Positions 7,396 through 14,473 of a DNA stretch of 27,671 nucleotides are shown here, one piece after another. The stretch comes from a virus: positions 1 to 27,671 of IMG/VR virus record IMGVR_UViG_3300027899_000055. One strand, 5' to 3'. Position 1 is the first letter of the stretch; each line of letters opens with the position of its first letter. The notes beneath the pieces are model-generated. The model was not told the DNA's origin and ran no database searches. It saw only the letters and a program-made list of their open reading frames with translations. The position numbers and the translations under genes were made by a program.

Positions 7396-10300
7396 TTAGA
7401 AACTTGGAATAAATCCAGTAGTTTCAGAGCTTAATTGACCTCCAACTCTAGTGATTGTAATTCTATTGATAAACTTATGGATTCCTCTTGGGAAATCTAC
7501 TCGGATATCGATAATTGCAGTGTTTGCACTAATTACCTCATTTGTGTTGTTTGAAGTATCAAAGATGATTTCATAAGAAGATAATCCTCTTGCTGAAACT
7601 ACTGCATCTAGGTAGTTTTGAACAATCGTCTTAACTCTAAGTCTAGTGATCTCATCATTAAAATCAAAAAGGAAGTTGAAAAGAATCTTTTCAATATCTC
7701 TTTCGATAGTCGACAAGTTATCTCTAACGTGTGCATTATTTAGTGCAGAATTAATACGTTGGTATGCAGTATTGTTTGAAAACAATAAGATTCCAAATCC
7801 TCTACGCTTAACGATTAAGTTGTGTCCAACTGGCTCTAAATAATCTCTGTCCTCTTGAGTTAAGTCATACTCGATTCCAACTACTTCAGGATCATTGATT
7901 GCTCCACGTTTTCCTCCAGCTACAATTAAGAATGGTGTTCCGTTTTTGAATTTTCTAACATATAGGTTAGAGATATATCCAGAAGGTGGAACTGAAATAT
8001 TCTTACTTCCACTTCTAACAATTAGATTAGGAAAAGAGTAGTGAGCATAAGATGACAATGGAACTCCATTAACGTCCTCCTCTGCAAACTTAAACAAGTA
8101 GCTAGGATTTAGTGAAAGATCTCCACCTTGTGAAATATACTCAGCAGATACTAGTTTATTAGTAGTATTAATAAAGCTAGGGTCAACTGATTTCTCAAAT
8201 TGCTGAATAGAAGGTGAATTTACGATTGCCATAGCTTGTCCGTGTAGTGCAGCAATTTTAGCTAGGTGATATTTAGAAGATCCTGAAATTGTACCAGCAT
8301 AACTATCTACTACATATCTAAAATCTACTAATTCTCCAGTAGCAAGAGCTTGAGGAATAGAGGTATCAGTAAAAAGATAGTTTAATATTCCAGAAGTTCC
8401 TTCAAGACGATCTGCTGTTCCGTTAGGAAGTGCACTATCCTTAATCTTAAATCCTTTGATATATTGTCCCTTAAGAGTATTTGCAAAGTTATAGATTCCT
8501 TTGTATACTTGTAAAGTATTTCCAGTAACGTCTAGGCCAAGAACTTCTTCTACACTTGGAGACATGGTAGTCACAGTATACTCTAATCTAGATGGACTTA
8601 CACTAGTATCTATTCTTGAAGTTATTGAGATAATCTTTAGGAGACGATCACGACCAGCTGAAGTTCTTGCCTTAATATACTGGTTAACTTTGATGAACTC
8701 ATCAACTAGTGCACGGTTAGCAGTATCAATTCCAAGAATCAACTTGTTCGGCTGCTGCACTTGATAGTCTACAAAATCAGTAGTCAAGTCAAACGTATGT
8801 TTGAAATCTGCACCAGAAGAAAGAGCAACTTTCATATAGCCATTACTATCAGTTCCAGTATAGAATCCATTATTATTTCCCCAATCGTCTTGATTCAATA
8901 GAGTAGTGTCCATGTACAACAAAACTTTAATATATGGAATATCAACTGGCGTTGCACCAGCTGAAGTTACCACAAAATTATCAACAAACTTAAGATAGAA
9001 TGTATTTGTTCCGTCAGTAACTTCATCGCCAGTTTTTAAGAATCCACCAGTATATGCACGGTATATCTTACTTCCAGCAAGTGCAGCAATATAATTTGTT
9101 TCAAGTGTTGGAATAACTTCATAACACTCTCCTTGAGCAACTGGGACTGTTCCAAAATTATCTTGATATCCATTAAAGAAAGATGTTTCAGTAAGATCCT
9201 TATCTCTTGGACTTCCCTGAATAAGAAAAATCAATTCAGCATCTGCTGGTTTACTATAACTTAGTGTATTAATTAGCGGAGTCCAATCAACTACGGTTAC
9301 TCCATCTGTATCATATCCACCATCATCTGCTCTATAAATATCAAGAGAATTAAGTTCGTCATATCCATGACCTACAATATCTACACGATGTGTAGTTACA
9401 TCCTGATCAGTAAAAGTAGACTCAGATAAATCCATTAAGTCAAGTTTTTCAACATCAAGTGAACATAGAATACCAGTAGTTGGAAATGATCTATTTACTA
9501 ATCTATCAATTGAAACAGTTAATCCTCGTTGATCTTTAAAATCAGGAATCAAGCAACCAACTGTTCTATTAATAACTTTAACTTCTCTAAGTGCAAAAAA
9601 GTCAGCAGACTTTTCTGATTTTAAACCAGACTCATCAAAGAATTGTTTGTAGATAGGGTCCTTTGCAAGTTTTAAATAATTAGACCATTCACCATTAAGT
9701 ATGATTACCTCTACAAAATAATCTGAGATAAAATCATCTCTATGAAGAAATACTGGAAATTCAACATCTGTTCCTCCAATAGTTGAATACCACTCTCTTG
9801 CAGTTACATCAAATCCTCTAACATCAGCTTTTCTTACCCAAGTAGTAACATTATTGTTTCCTAAGTTAGCAAATGATAAGATTTTATTTGCAGCAATAGT
9901 TGCTTGACCAAATCCTCCAGGATTAGTTACAAAATCGTCACCTAGAGCTAAATTCTTAGCACGATTTAATTGAGCTGAATCAGCAAACCATAATCTACGA
10001 CGATTGAAGAATTCAACAATCGGATAATCCATAGGTAACGATAAATCGTTATTTGATGATGCTTCAGTATTAAATGTGGTGAAAAATGATTTGTCAGTAT
10101 TCAAAGTAGGATCCGTTTCTGAATCCAATGGAATAACGTTAAGTGCAAACACTGGACCCTCTCTAAGAGCCACTTCAATTGTTCTATGAAAGAAACTTCC
10201 AGCTTTTTCTAGTTTTGGATCAATTTCTCCGTATACTGCTCTAAGCGTTCTAACATCATTTATTAATACAACAGTGTTGAACGGACCAACTCGGCTAGAC

Positions 10301-10416
10301 CCTACAATAAGTCTTCCTGTAGTAAGAGGTAATACTACGTTTTCGCTCTGGTCAATCTCGACTGTGTAAACTCCACTTGACTTATAATTGTTCAAGTTGA
10401 TCCTTTGTTCGGCCAT
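7396..10416 (-). CDS. 18: Contractile tail sheath protein (T4 gp18-like)
   Basis: This protein polymerises around the tail tube and contracts during DNA injection. The 1006-residue protein begins with a sheath-like N-terminal region (SSGVYTVEIDQSENV, then LPLTTGRLIVGSSRVGPFN and ALREGPVFALNVIP before residue 100). It ends with the conserved sheath C-terminal domain: an Arg-rich helix (DEITRLRVKTIVQNYLDAVV) and the strand-rich SANTAIIDIRVDFPRGIHKFINRITI. Sheath proteins such as T4 gp18 (659 residues) carry variable inserted outer domains between these parts; here the middle (about 110-800) is unusually large. It is the only gene on its strand between 1 and 22 kb, with a candidate late promoter upstream and a two-way terminator at its end. 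The start has no Shine-Dalgarno. Confidence 0.9.
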   Translation of the reverse strand: MAEQRINLNNYKSSGVYTVEIDQSENVVLPLTTGRLIVGSSRVGPFNTVVLINDVRTLRAVYGEIDPKLEKAGSFFHRTIEVALREGPVFALNVIPLDSETDPTLNTDKSFFTTFNTEASSNNDLSLPMDYPIVEFFNRRRLWFADSAQLNRAKNLALGDDFVTNPGGFGQATIAANKILSFANLGNNNVTTWVRKADVRGFDVTAREWYSTIGGTDVEFPVFLHRDDFISDYFVEVIILNGEWSNYLKLAKDPIYKQFFDESGLKSEKSADFFALREVKVINRTVGCLIPDFKDQRGLTVSIDRLVNRSFPTTGILCSLDVEKLDLMDLSESTFTDQDVTTHRVDIVGHGYDELNSLDIYRADDGGYDTDGVTVVDWTPLINTLSYSKPADAELIFLIQGSPRDKDLTETSFFNGYQDNFGTVPVAQGECYEVIPTLETNYIAALAGSKIYRAYTGGFLKTGDEVTDGTNTFYLKFVDNFVVTSAGATPVDIPYIKVLLYMDTTLLNQDDWGNNNGFYTGTDSNGYMKVALSSGADFKHTFDLTTDFVDYQVQQPNKLILGIDTANRALVDEFIKVNQYIKARTSAGRDRLLKIISITSRIDTSVSPSRLEYTVTTMSPSVEEVLGLDVTGNTLQVYKGIYNFANTLKGQYIKGFKIKDSALPNGTADRLEGTSGILNYLFTDTSIPQALATGELVDFRYVVDSYAGTISGSSKYHLAKIAALHGQAMAIVNSPSIQQFEKSVDPSFINTTNKLVSAEYISQGGDLSLNPSYLFKFAEEDVNGVPLSSYAHYSFPNLIVRSGSKNISVPPSGYISNLYVRKFKNGTPFLIVAGGKRGAINDPEVVGIEYDLTQEDRDYLEPVGHNLIVKRRGFGILLFSNNTAYQRINSALNNAHVRDNLSTIERDIEKILFNFLFDFNDEITRLRVKTIVQNYLDAVVSARGLSSYEIIFDTSNNTNEVISANTAIIDIRVDFPRGIHKFINRITITRVGGQLSSETTGFIPSF

Positions 10417-10437
10417 TTCTATACAGATATTTTTAAT

Positions 10438-10445
10438 TATTTATC
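10438..10445 (-). promoter_or_regulatory. Candidate T4-type late promoter (GATAAATA) for the sheath gene
   Basis: On the minus strand the octamer GATAAATA ends 21 bases before the sheath ATG. It is identical to the octamer at 2878 and one base off the T4 late consensus TATAAATA. A late structural gene is where such a site is expected. Confidence 0.45.
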
Positions 10446-10502
10446 CACCAAGACTCGAATAATTCTAAAAAAAGTACAAAAATAAAGATCCTCGGCAATA
10501 AG

Positions 10503-10520
10503 TTAAGTATAATAGCTTAA
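10503..10520 (+). promoter_or_regulatory. Candidate promoter (TATAAT) inside a small inverted repeat, for the replication operon
   Basis: TATAAT at 10508-10513 lies in GTATAATAGCT and ends 17 bases before the dUTPase ATG, the same motif and distance as at 4174. It is flanked by a 5-bp inverted repeat, TTAAG (10503-10507) and CTTAA (10516-10520), which could be chance or a small operator. It is the only intergenic site that could serve the whole run of + strand replication genes. Confidence 0.42.
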
Positions 10521-10530
10521 ACAGCATAAC

Positions 10531-10998
10531 ATGGCCAACATCGATAATTCGTGTTCTGACTTACCAATTGAGGAGTTATACTCAAAAAGTTCAGATACAC
10601 TAGGAGACATTATGTCCCTACAGAAAGACACTCAAGAGAATGTCTACCATTTTAATTTCTCAGAAATGACCATACGGGATGTCATGAATTTCTGGCATGT
10701 AAATACACATGCCCTAATTGACGAAATCCATGAGGCAACTGATGCTCTTGGTGGAATTAAAGACGGCAGTGGTAACGCTGTTTGGAAGTATTGGAAGAAA
10801 GACTTTAGCAAGTATGAGAATATGAAATTCTCAGATCTTTCTGAAAGTGACCAGATTGAAGCTAAGTTTGAAGTAATTGACATGCTACACTTCTTTATGA
10901 ATTATGCAATCTCTATTGGAATGACTCCTCAAGAGATGTATAACATGTACATGTCTAAAAATAAAGAAAATCGTGATCGTCAACTTCGTGATTATTAA
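10531..10998 (+). CDS. Dimeric all-alpha dUTPase / dCTPase-type NTP pyrophosphatase
   Basis: This enzyme hydrolyses dUTP (and, in T4 gp56, dCTP) to the monophosphate and pyrophosphate, keeping uracil out of DNA and supplying dUMP for dTMP synthesis. The 155-residue all-helical protein shows the magnesium-binding acids of this superfamily: E65-x-x-E68 in LIDEIHEATDAL and E114-x-x-D117 in KFEVIDMLHFFMNYAISIG. A conserved C-terminal segment, MYMSKNKENRDRQ (139-151), binds substrate in dimeric dUTPases. A tryptophan-containing middle (WKYWKKDF) is also typical. It opens the long replication operon and follows a TATAAT promoter-like element. Whether it also accepts dCTP, which would imply modified cytosine in the phage DNA, cannot be told from the sequence. 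Confidence 0.85.
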   Translation: MANIDNSCSDLPIEELYSKSSDTLGDIMSLQKDTQENVYHFNFSEMTIRDVMNFWHVNTHALIDEIHEATDALGGIKDGSGNAVWKYWKKDFSKYENMKFSDLSESDQIEAKFEVIDMLHFFMNYAISIGMTPQEMYNMYMSKNKENRDRQLRDY

Positions 10999-11013
10999 AA
11001 TATAATATCTCAT

Positions 11014-11241
11014 ATGAATACCAATCAATCCGGTGGAGGACTTCCTCCAAATGTTAACCTAGCAGATGCTCCATATATTGAATGTGAAAAGTGTCAATGT
11101 CTAGTGTTTGATGAAAAAATAATGATTAAGAAAATCTCTAAATTTATGACAGGCGGAACACAAGATTCAATTGTTCCTCTACCTGTTATCAGTTGCTCAG
11201 ATTGTGGACACATTAACGAAATGTTTAAACCGAAAGTATGA
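11014..11241 (+). CDS. Small zinc-ribbon-like protein
   Basis: This 75-residue protein has two cysteine pairs, C24-x-x-C27 (with an extra C29) and C61-x-x-C64 followed by Gly-His, separated by a strand-rich stretch. This is the spacing of a zinc ribbon. Residues 1-18 are Gly/Pro/Asn-rich and probably disordered. It lies between the dUTPase and the polymerase fragment and overlaps the latter's start by four bases (ATGA), so the two are translationally coupled. A DNA- or protein-binding accessory of replication is a reasonable guess; no family-specific motif fixes the role. Confidence 0.72.
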   Translation: MNTNQSGGGLPPNVNLADAPYIECEKCQCLVFDEKIMIKKISKFMTGGTQDSIVPLPVISCSDCGHINEMFKPKV

Positions 11242-12671
11242 TAATTGGATCTGAAATTCTTGATGAAAATGTTTTAACAATTTCATATTACAATAGTGAT
11301 GGAAAAATCGATTTCATTAAAAAGAGATTAGTTGACCACGAACTATTCAATTGGGTAGAGTCAACAACTCCGACAAATACCAAAAATTGGGATAATAAGT
11401 ACGTTAAGAAGAGTAAATCTATTGGTAAATACATCAATCAGTTTAGAATTCAGGAGTTAATCCAAGAAAAATTAACTGCTGCTGAACTCGATGCAATTTA
11501 CAGTTTCGATAATCTACCTAAGAAAACCTATCTAGATATCGAGATCAAGCTAATAGACGACTCATTTCCAGATCCTGAAAGAGCAAGAATGCCAGTTGGC
11601 CTAATTTCTTTCTGTAATGAGGATAACATTACCTACATTCTCTCAATCTTTAATTCAGAAGAGCAACCCGATGGATTATCTGCTGACGATATTGTACGAA
11701 TGGAAAAGGAGGTTAACGAGTATTTTAGAAAAACCGTTCCACTTAGTCCTCAAGACAAATGGTTATTTGAGCAAGAATTTAAAATAAAGTATAAATTTTT
11801 TAAGACAGAGGAAGAGTTACTCGAGTTTTATTTCCATAATCTAGTTCCAAAGTTTTCTTTTGTTACTGGTTGGAATGTAACGGATTTCGACTGGAAATAT
11901 CTAATGAATCGCTCTAAGAATGTTAAAGTCGATTCTACTGCAAAACTTCCATCTACTTCACTAATATCAAAAAATAGAATTCCAGCACATCTTGGAGTTC
12001 TCGATTATATGCAAGTTTTTGAAAAATTAAAACCATATAAAGTGGTTGAAAATTACAAGCTTGACTATATTGCTGGAATTGTACTCGGAGTAGCTAAATT
12101 AAAACATCCGTATCCTACATTCCTTTCATTTCAGAAGGATACTTATCTCTTTACTCTCTATAACGTAGTCGACGTTATTCTTGTTAAATTGATTGAAGAT
12201 AAACTTTCACTACTTGATGTTGCTTACTCCATTGCAAACGTTGCACAGGTTGAAGTAAACAAAGTATTTAGTCCAGTGTATATTGCTGAGATCTTAATGT
12301 GCCGTGAATTCCTAAATAAGGGACAACGTATGATGAAACTCCCTTGGGGAGAACAAAATACTGAAGATGGTACTTATGAAGGAGCCTATGTTAAGAAGCC
12401 GATTCCCGGCCACTATAATTATATTGCTTGCTACGATTTCTCGTCAATGTATCCAAATATTCAGATCCAGTTCAATATCTCACCGGACACATATCTTGGA
12501 AAGATAGGTAAAGTTAAAGTAAAGGGCAATGAGATTCATACAAAGAATGATACTTACTTTTCTAATGATTCAGATTCAGTTGCTCGAACTATCTTAACTA
12601 GATTATATGATGAGCGTATCAAGACTCAAGGAGAGATCAAAACTTTAAAAAATACAAAGAAGAATGGCTAA
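11238..12671 (+). CDS. 43: DNA polymerase family B, N-terminal part only (exonuclease and palm motif A)
   Basis: This is the N-terminal portion of a T4 gp43-type replicative polymerase. The proofreading exonuclease is complete: Exo I D100-x-E102 in TYLDIEIK, Exo II N213/D218 in TGWNVTDFD, Exo III Y308-x3-D312 in YNVVD. Palm motif A is present at D400 in CYDFSSMYPN. The frame ends at residue 477, about where T4 gp43 (898 residues) enters the fingers domain. Fingers motif B (Lys...Asn-Ser-x-Tyr-Gly), catalytic motif C (Asp-Thr-Asp) and the thumb are missing. The next reading frame starts eight bases before this stop and is unrelated, and no other gene in the window supplies the missing part. 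The protein alone cannot be a working polymerase; it must pair with a second subunit encoded elsewhere or act only as an exonuclease. It overlaps its upstream neighbour by four bases. Confidence 0.92.
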   Translation: MIIGSEILDENVLTISYYNSDGKIDFIKKRLVDHELFNWVESTTPTNTKNWDNKYVKKSKSIGKYINQFRIQELIQEKLTAAELDAIYSFDNLPKKTYLDIEIKLIDDSFPDPERARMPVGLISFCNEDNITYILSIFNSEEQPDGLSADDIVRMEKEVNEYFRKTVPLSPQDKWLFEQEFKIKYKFFKTEEELLEFYFHNLVPKFSFVTGWNVTDFDWKYLMNRSKNVKVDSTAKLPSTSLISKNRIPAHLGVLDYMQVFEKLKPYKVVENYKLDYIAGIVLGVAKLKHPYPTFLSFQKDTYLFTLYNVVDVILVKLIEDKLSLLDVAYSIANVAQVEVNKVFSPVYIAEILMCREFLNKGQRMMKLPWGEQNTEDGTYEGAYVKKPIPGHYNYIACYDFSSMYPNIQIQFNISPDTYLGKIGKVKVKGNEIHTKNDTYFSNDSDSVARTILTRLYDERIKTQGEIKTLKNTKKNG

Positions 12672-12957
12672 GCCAATATTTATTGTAGGGTTTCCAATCT
12701 CTGCAAATCCAGAGGCAATACAAAGAACCTACCTAGATCTTAATGAAAAACTAGGTGATGATTATCATATATTAACGTACCGAACTTCTAAAATTGAGGA
12801 TGTTGCGTTTAATGTTCTTAATGCAGAGAATGCAAGTGATATTGAACTATCTGAACTATTTGAAACAACTAGAGAGCAAATCACTCAACTACTTAATGAG
12901 ATTGCTCTTCTTGAATTAACACAAGTTGAAAATATATTACCTAAAAATAACCCGTAA
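12664..12957 (+). CDS. Unknown small protein directly after the polymerase fragment
   Basis: This 97-residue protein is not recognised. It begins with a hydrophobic strand (PIFIVGFP) followed by a helix (NPEAIQRTYLDLNEKLG) and a second strand (YHILTYR), suggesting a small alpha/beta fold. The C-terminal third is an acidic helix (TTREQITQLLNEIALLELTQVE) that may form a coiled coil. Its ATG overlaps the polymerase stop by eight bases, so translation is probably coupled. It contains none of the missing polymerase motifs, so it is not the second polymerase half, but its position makes it a candidate partner. Confidence 0.72.
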   Translation: MAKPIFIVGFPISANPEAIQRTYLDLNEKLGDDYHILTYRTSKIEDVAFNVLNAENASDIELSELFETTREQITQLLNEIALLELTQVENILPKNNP

Positions 12958-12960
12958 ACT

Positions 12961-13239
12961 ATGGAAACATCTGAAAAATTTATCAATTGGCTAGAAGGAT
13001 ACCTCGATGCATGTAAAAACAAATTAACTATCCCACAAGTCAAAGAGATCAGAAAAAAAATAACTGAGTATCATGTGGCTCGTGAATCTGAGCTATTGCC
13101 TCTTTGGGATTCAACCTATCCTGGGGCAGTTTCTTTAAAAGGTGCATATAATTCTTTTAATAATACTGCAGTTAATGAAGAATATCTTAAAGAAATTGAA
13201 AGAAATAGCAAAGCTTCCACTATGGAAGAACTTTCCTAA
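12961..13239 (+). CDS. Unknown small helical protein
   Basis: This 92-residue protein is not recognised. Most of it is predicted helical: an N-terminal amphipathic stretch (FINWLEGYLDACKNKL) followed by a Lys/Glu-rich helix (IPQVKEIRKKITEYHVARE). The C-terminal part is polar. Small proteins with a similar FINWL-GYLDA opening are common in T4-like phages, which I recall only in a general way. It sits 3 bases after the preceding stop and 16 bases before the next start, inside the replication operon. Confidence 0.68.
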   Translation: METSEKFINWLEGYLDACKNKLTIPQVKEIRKKITEYHVARESELLPLWDSTYPGAVSLKGAYNSFNNTAVNEEYLKEIERNSKASTMEELS

Positions 13240-13255
13240 AAAAAATATAATCGAA

Positions 13256-13870
13256 ATGAATACTGAAAAGTTAATCTCACTAAAAGAAAATTTTACCGGT
13301 CAGAAATTTCAGTGGGTTAAAACCGACCGTCCTGAACTTTTGGGAAAAGTTGTTAAGTGTAGAGATATTGAACCTACTAATGATGGTAGATTTATTGCAA
13401 TATTTGATGACCAGTCCAAGGTAGATACTACCAAACTGAATCTAAATCTCATAATGATTCATGGAGATATGCCGCCTTTGTCTAAAGAAGAGGTAGAGTC
13501 AATCAATAAGCCTAGAGGAACTAAGGCTCCTTCGCCAGCTGCACCTGCCAGGACAGAACAGCCATTTATTGCAGGTGGACAACCTTCTGTAAATACTTCT
13601 GCGAATAAACCAAACATGTTTGAAATGTTTAATACTGAGGAAACTAAACTTGGATTAACGATCAACGTAAAGTTACCTGATCGTAAATTGCTAAAGCTAA
13701 TGTATTCTAGTGCAGAGGACAAAGATAAATTCCTTTCTCAACTTGCTGAATATTTACAAACTATGATTAACAAGCAAGTTATAAAAGATTCAGTTAGTGC
13801 TATTCTTGAACCCAACCAAGTTCCAGAAAAACCTAAGAAATCAACTATAAATCTAAAGGAAGTACAATGA
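13256..13870 (+). CDS. Unknown two-domain protein with Pro/Ala-rich linker
   Basis: This 204-residue protein is not recognised. Residues 1-70 look like a small beta-rich domain (KFQWVKTDRPELLGKVVKCRDI...GRFIAIFDDQSKVD). Residues 84-120 are a Pro/Ala/Ser/Asn-rich linker. Residues 121-185 form a second domain with two strands (LGLTINVKLPDRKLLKLMY) and a helix (DKDKFLSQLAEYLQTMINK). The frame is open back to 13142, but that part overlaps the previous gene out of frame; the ATG at 13256 follows an A/T-rich leader and starts a plausible protein, so I chose it. It overlaps the next gene by four bases. Two domains on a flexible linker would suit a scaffold between replication proteins, which is inference. 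Confidence 0.72.
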   Translation: MNTEKLISLKENFTGQKFQWVKTDRPELLGKVVKCRDIEPTNDGRFIAIFDDQSKVDTTKLNLNLIMIHGDMPPLSKEEVESINKPRGTKAPSPAAPARTEQPFIAGGQPSVNTSANKPNMFEMFNTEETKLGLTINVKLPDRKLLKLMYSSAEDKDKFLSQLAEYLQTMINKQVIKDSVSAILEPNQVPEKPKKSTINLKEVQ

Positions 13871-14427
13871 ACTTAGATATCTCAAAATTTAATAAAAAAG
13901 AGGAGTATACTGATGGAAAATATTCAGTGTACTCCTTTTCTGGAGAAAACCGTAATTTTCGTAGAATTGTGTGTGCTGCTGAATCAATATGTATTCTTCC
14001 ATTTGATTTAACTGATAAGAATAACATCAGAAATATCTACTTATCAAAATACAAAGATTATCTTACTAATAAGTTTGATCATACTTGCATCACTGATACT
14101 TTTAATAAAGATGAATTCGATTCATATTATGCAGCAATCGAAGACTGCTTGAAACATGATATGGGTATTCAAAATATCGATGTAAACGATACCTATTATC
14201 TAGGTAAAATCAAACATAGTGTTCCTTTTAGCAAAGAGTACAGGTGTTATGGAGTTAACTTAACAAAATACTGCAGCGATCCTTCTGGGTATACTAATCC
14301 AGTTCAACACCCTGATCCAAAATCAATTATTGAAAAAATAAAATTCAATAAGTTAATCAAAGGAGATATTTCAGATTCTCTTTCCCTTTCATGTTCACTT
14401 CTATTACTTTCTTATTTTTCAGAGTAA
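13867..14427 (+). CDS. Unknown protein, possibly a catalytically degenerate Nudix-fold protein
   Basis: This 186-residue protein is not firmly recognised. Its middle has the rhythm of a Nudix domain: strands near 30-46 (FRRIVCAAESICILPFDL), then a helix ending in HDMGI (residues about 157-161 of the pattern AAIEDCLKHDMGI) followed by a loop and strands (TYYLGKIKHS, YRCYGVNLT), where Nudix proteins have REUxEExGU and then YLG-type strands. The metal-binding Nudix residues are not conserved (Asp-Cys...His-Asp in place of Arg-Glu...Glu-Glu), so if the fold is right the enzyme is probably inactive. It has several cysteines without a clear metal-site spacing. It overlaps the preceding gene by four bases and is followed by a 46-base gap before uvsX. 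The fold suggestion is weak. Confidence 0.65.
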   Translation: MNLDISKFNKKEEYTDGKYSVYSFSGENRNFRRIVCAAESICILPFDLTDKNNIRNIYLSKYKDYLTNKFDHTCITDTFNKDEFDSYYAAIEDCLKHDMGIQNIDVNDTYYLGKIKHSVPFSKEYRCYGVNLTKYCSDPSGYTNPVQHPDPKSIIEKIKFNKLIKGDISDSLSLSCSLLLLSYFSE

Positions 14428-14473
14428 GAACTTACCTACCGATTTAAGTAAAAAACAATAAAAATATAGTATT

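Noticed and set aside
10417-10530. tRNA or small RNA in the divergent intergenic region
   Set aside because: The 114 bases are A/T-rich with no cloverleaf or strong hairpin; promoter elements explain the space.
11014-11241. Zinc-ribbon protein as a late transcription factor or primase zinc domain
   Set aside because: Only the cysteine spacing is seen; nothing specific supports either role.
12600-12957. Split intein or homing endonuclease at the polymerase break
   Set aside because: The end of the polymerase fragment has no intein N-terminal Cys motif, and the next protein shows no LAGLIDADG, GIY-YIG or HNH motif.
13142-13255. N-terminal extension of the gene starting at 13256
   Set aside because: It overlaps the previous gene out of frame and encodes an Ile/Leu/Lys-rich low-quality stretch; the ATG at 13256 fits the local spacing.
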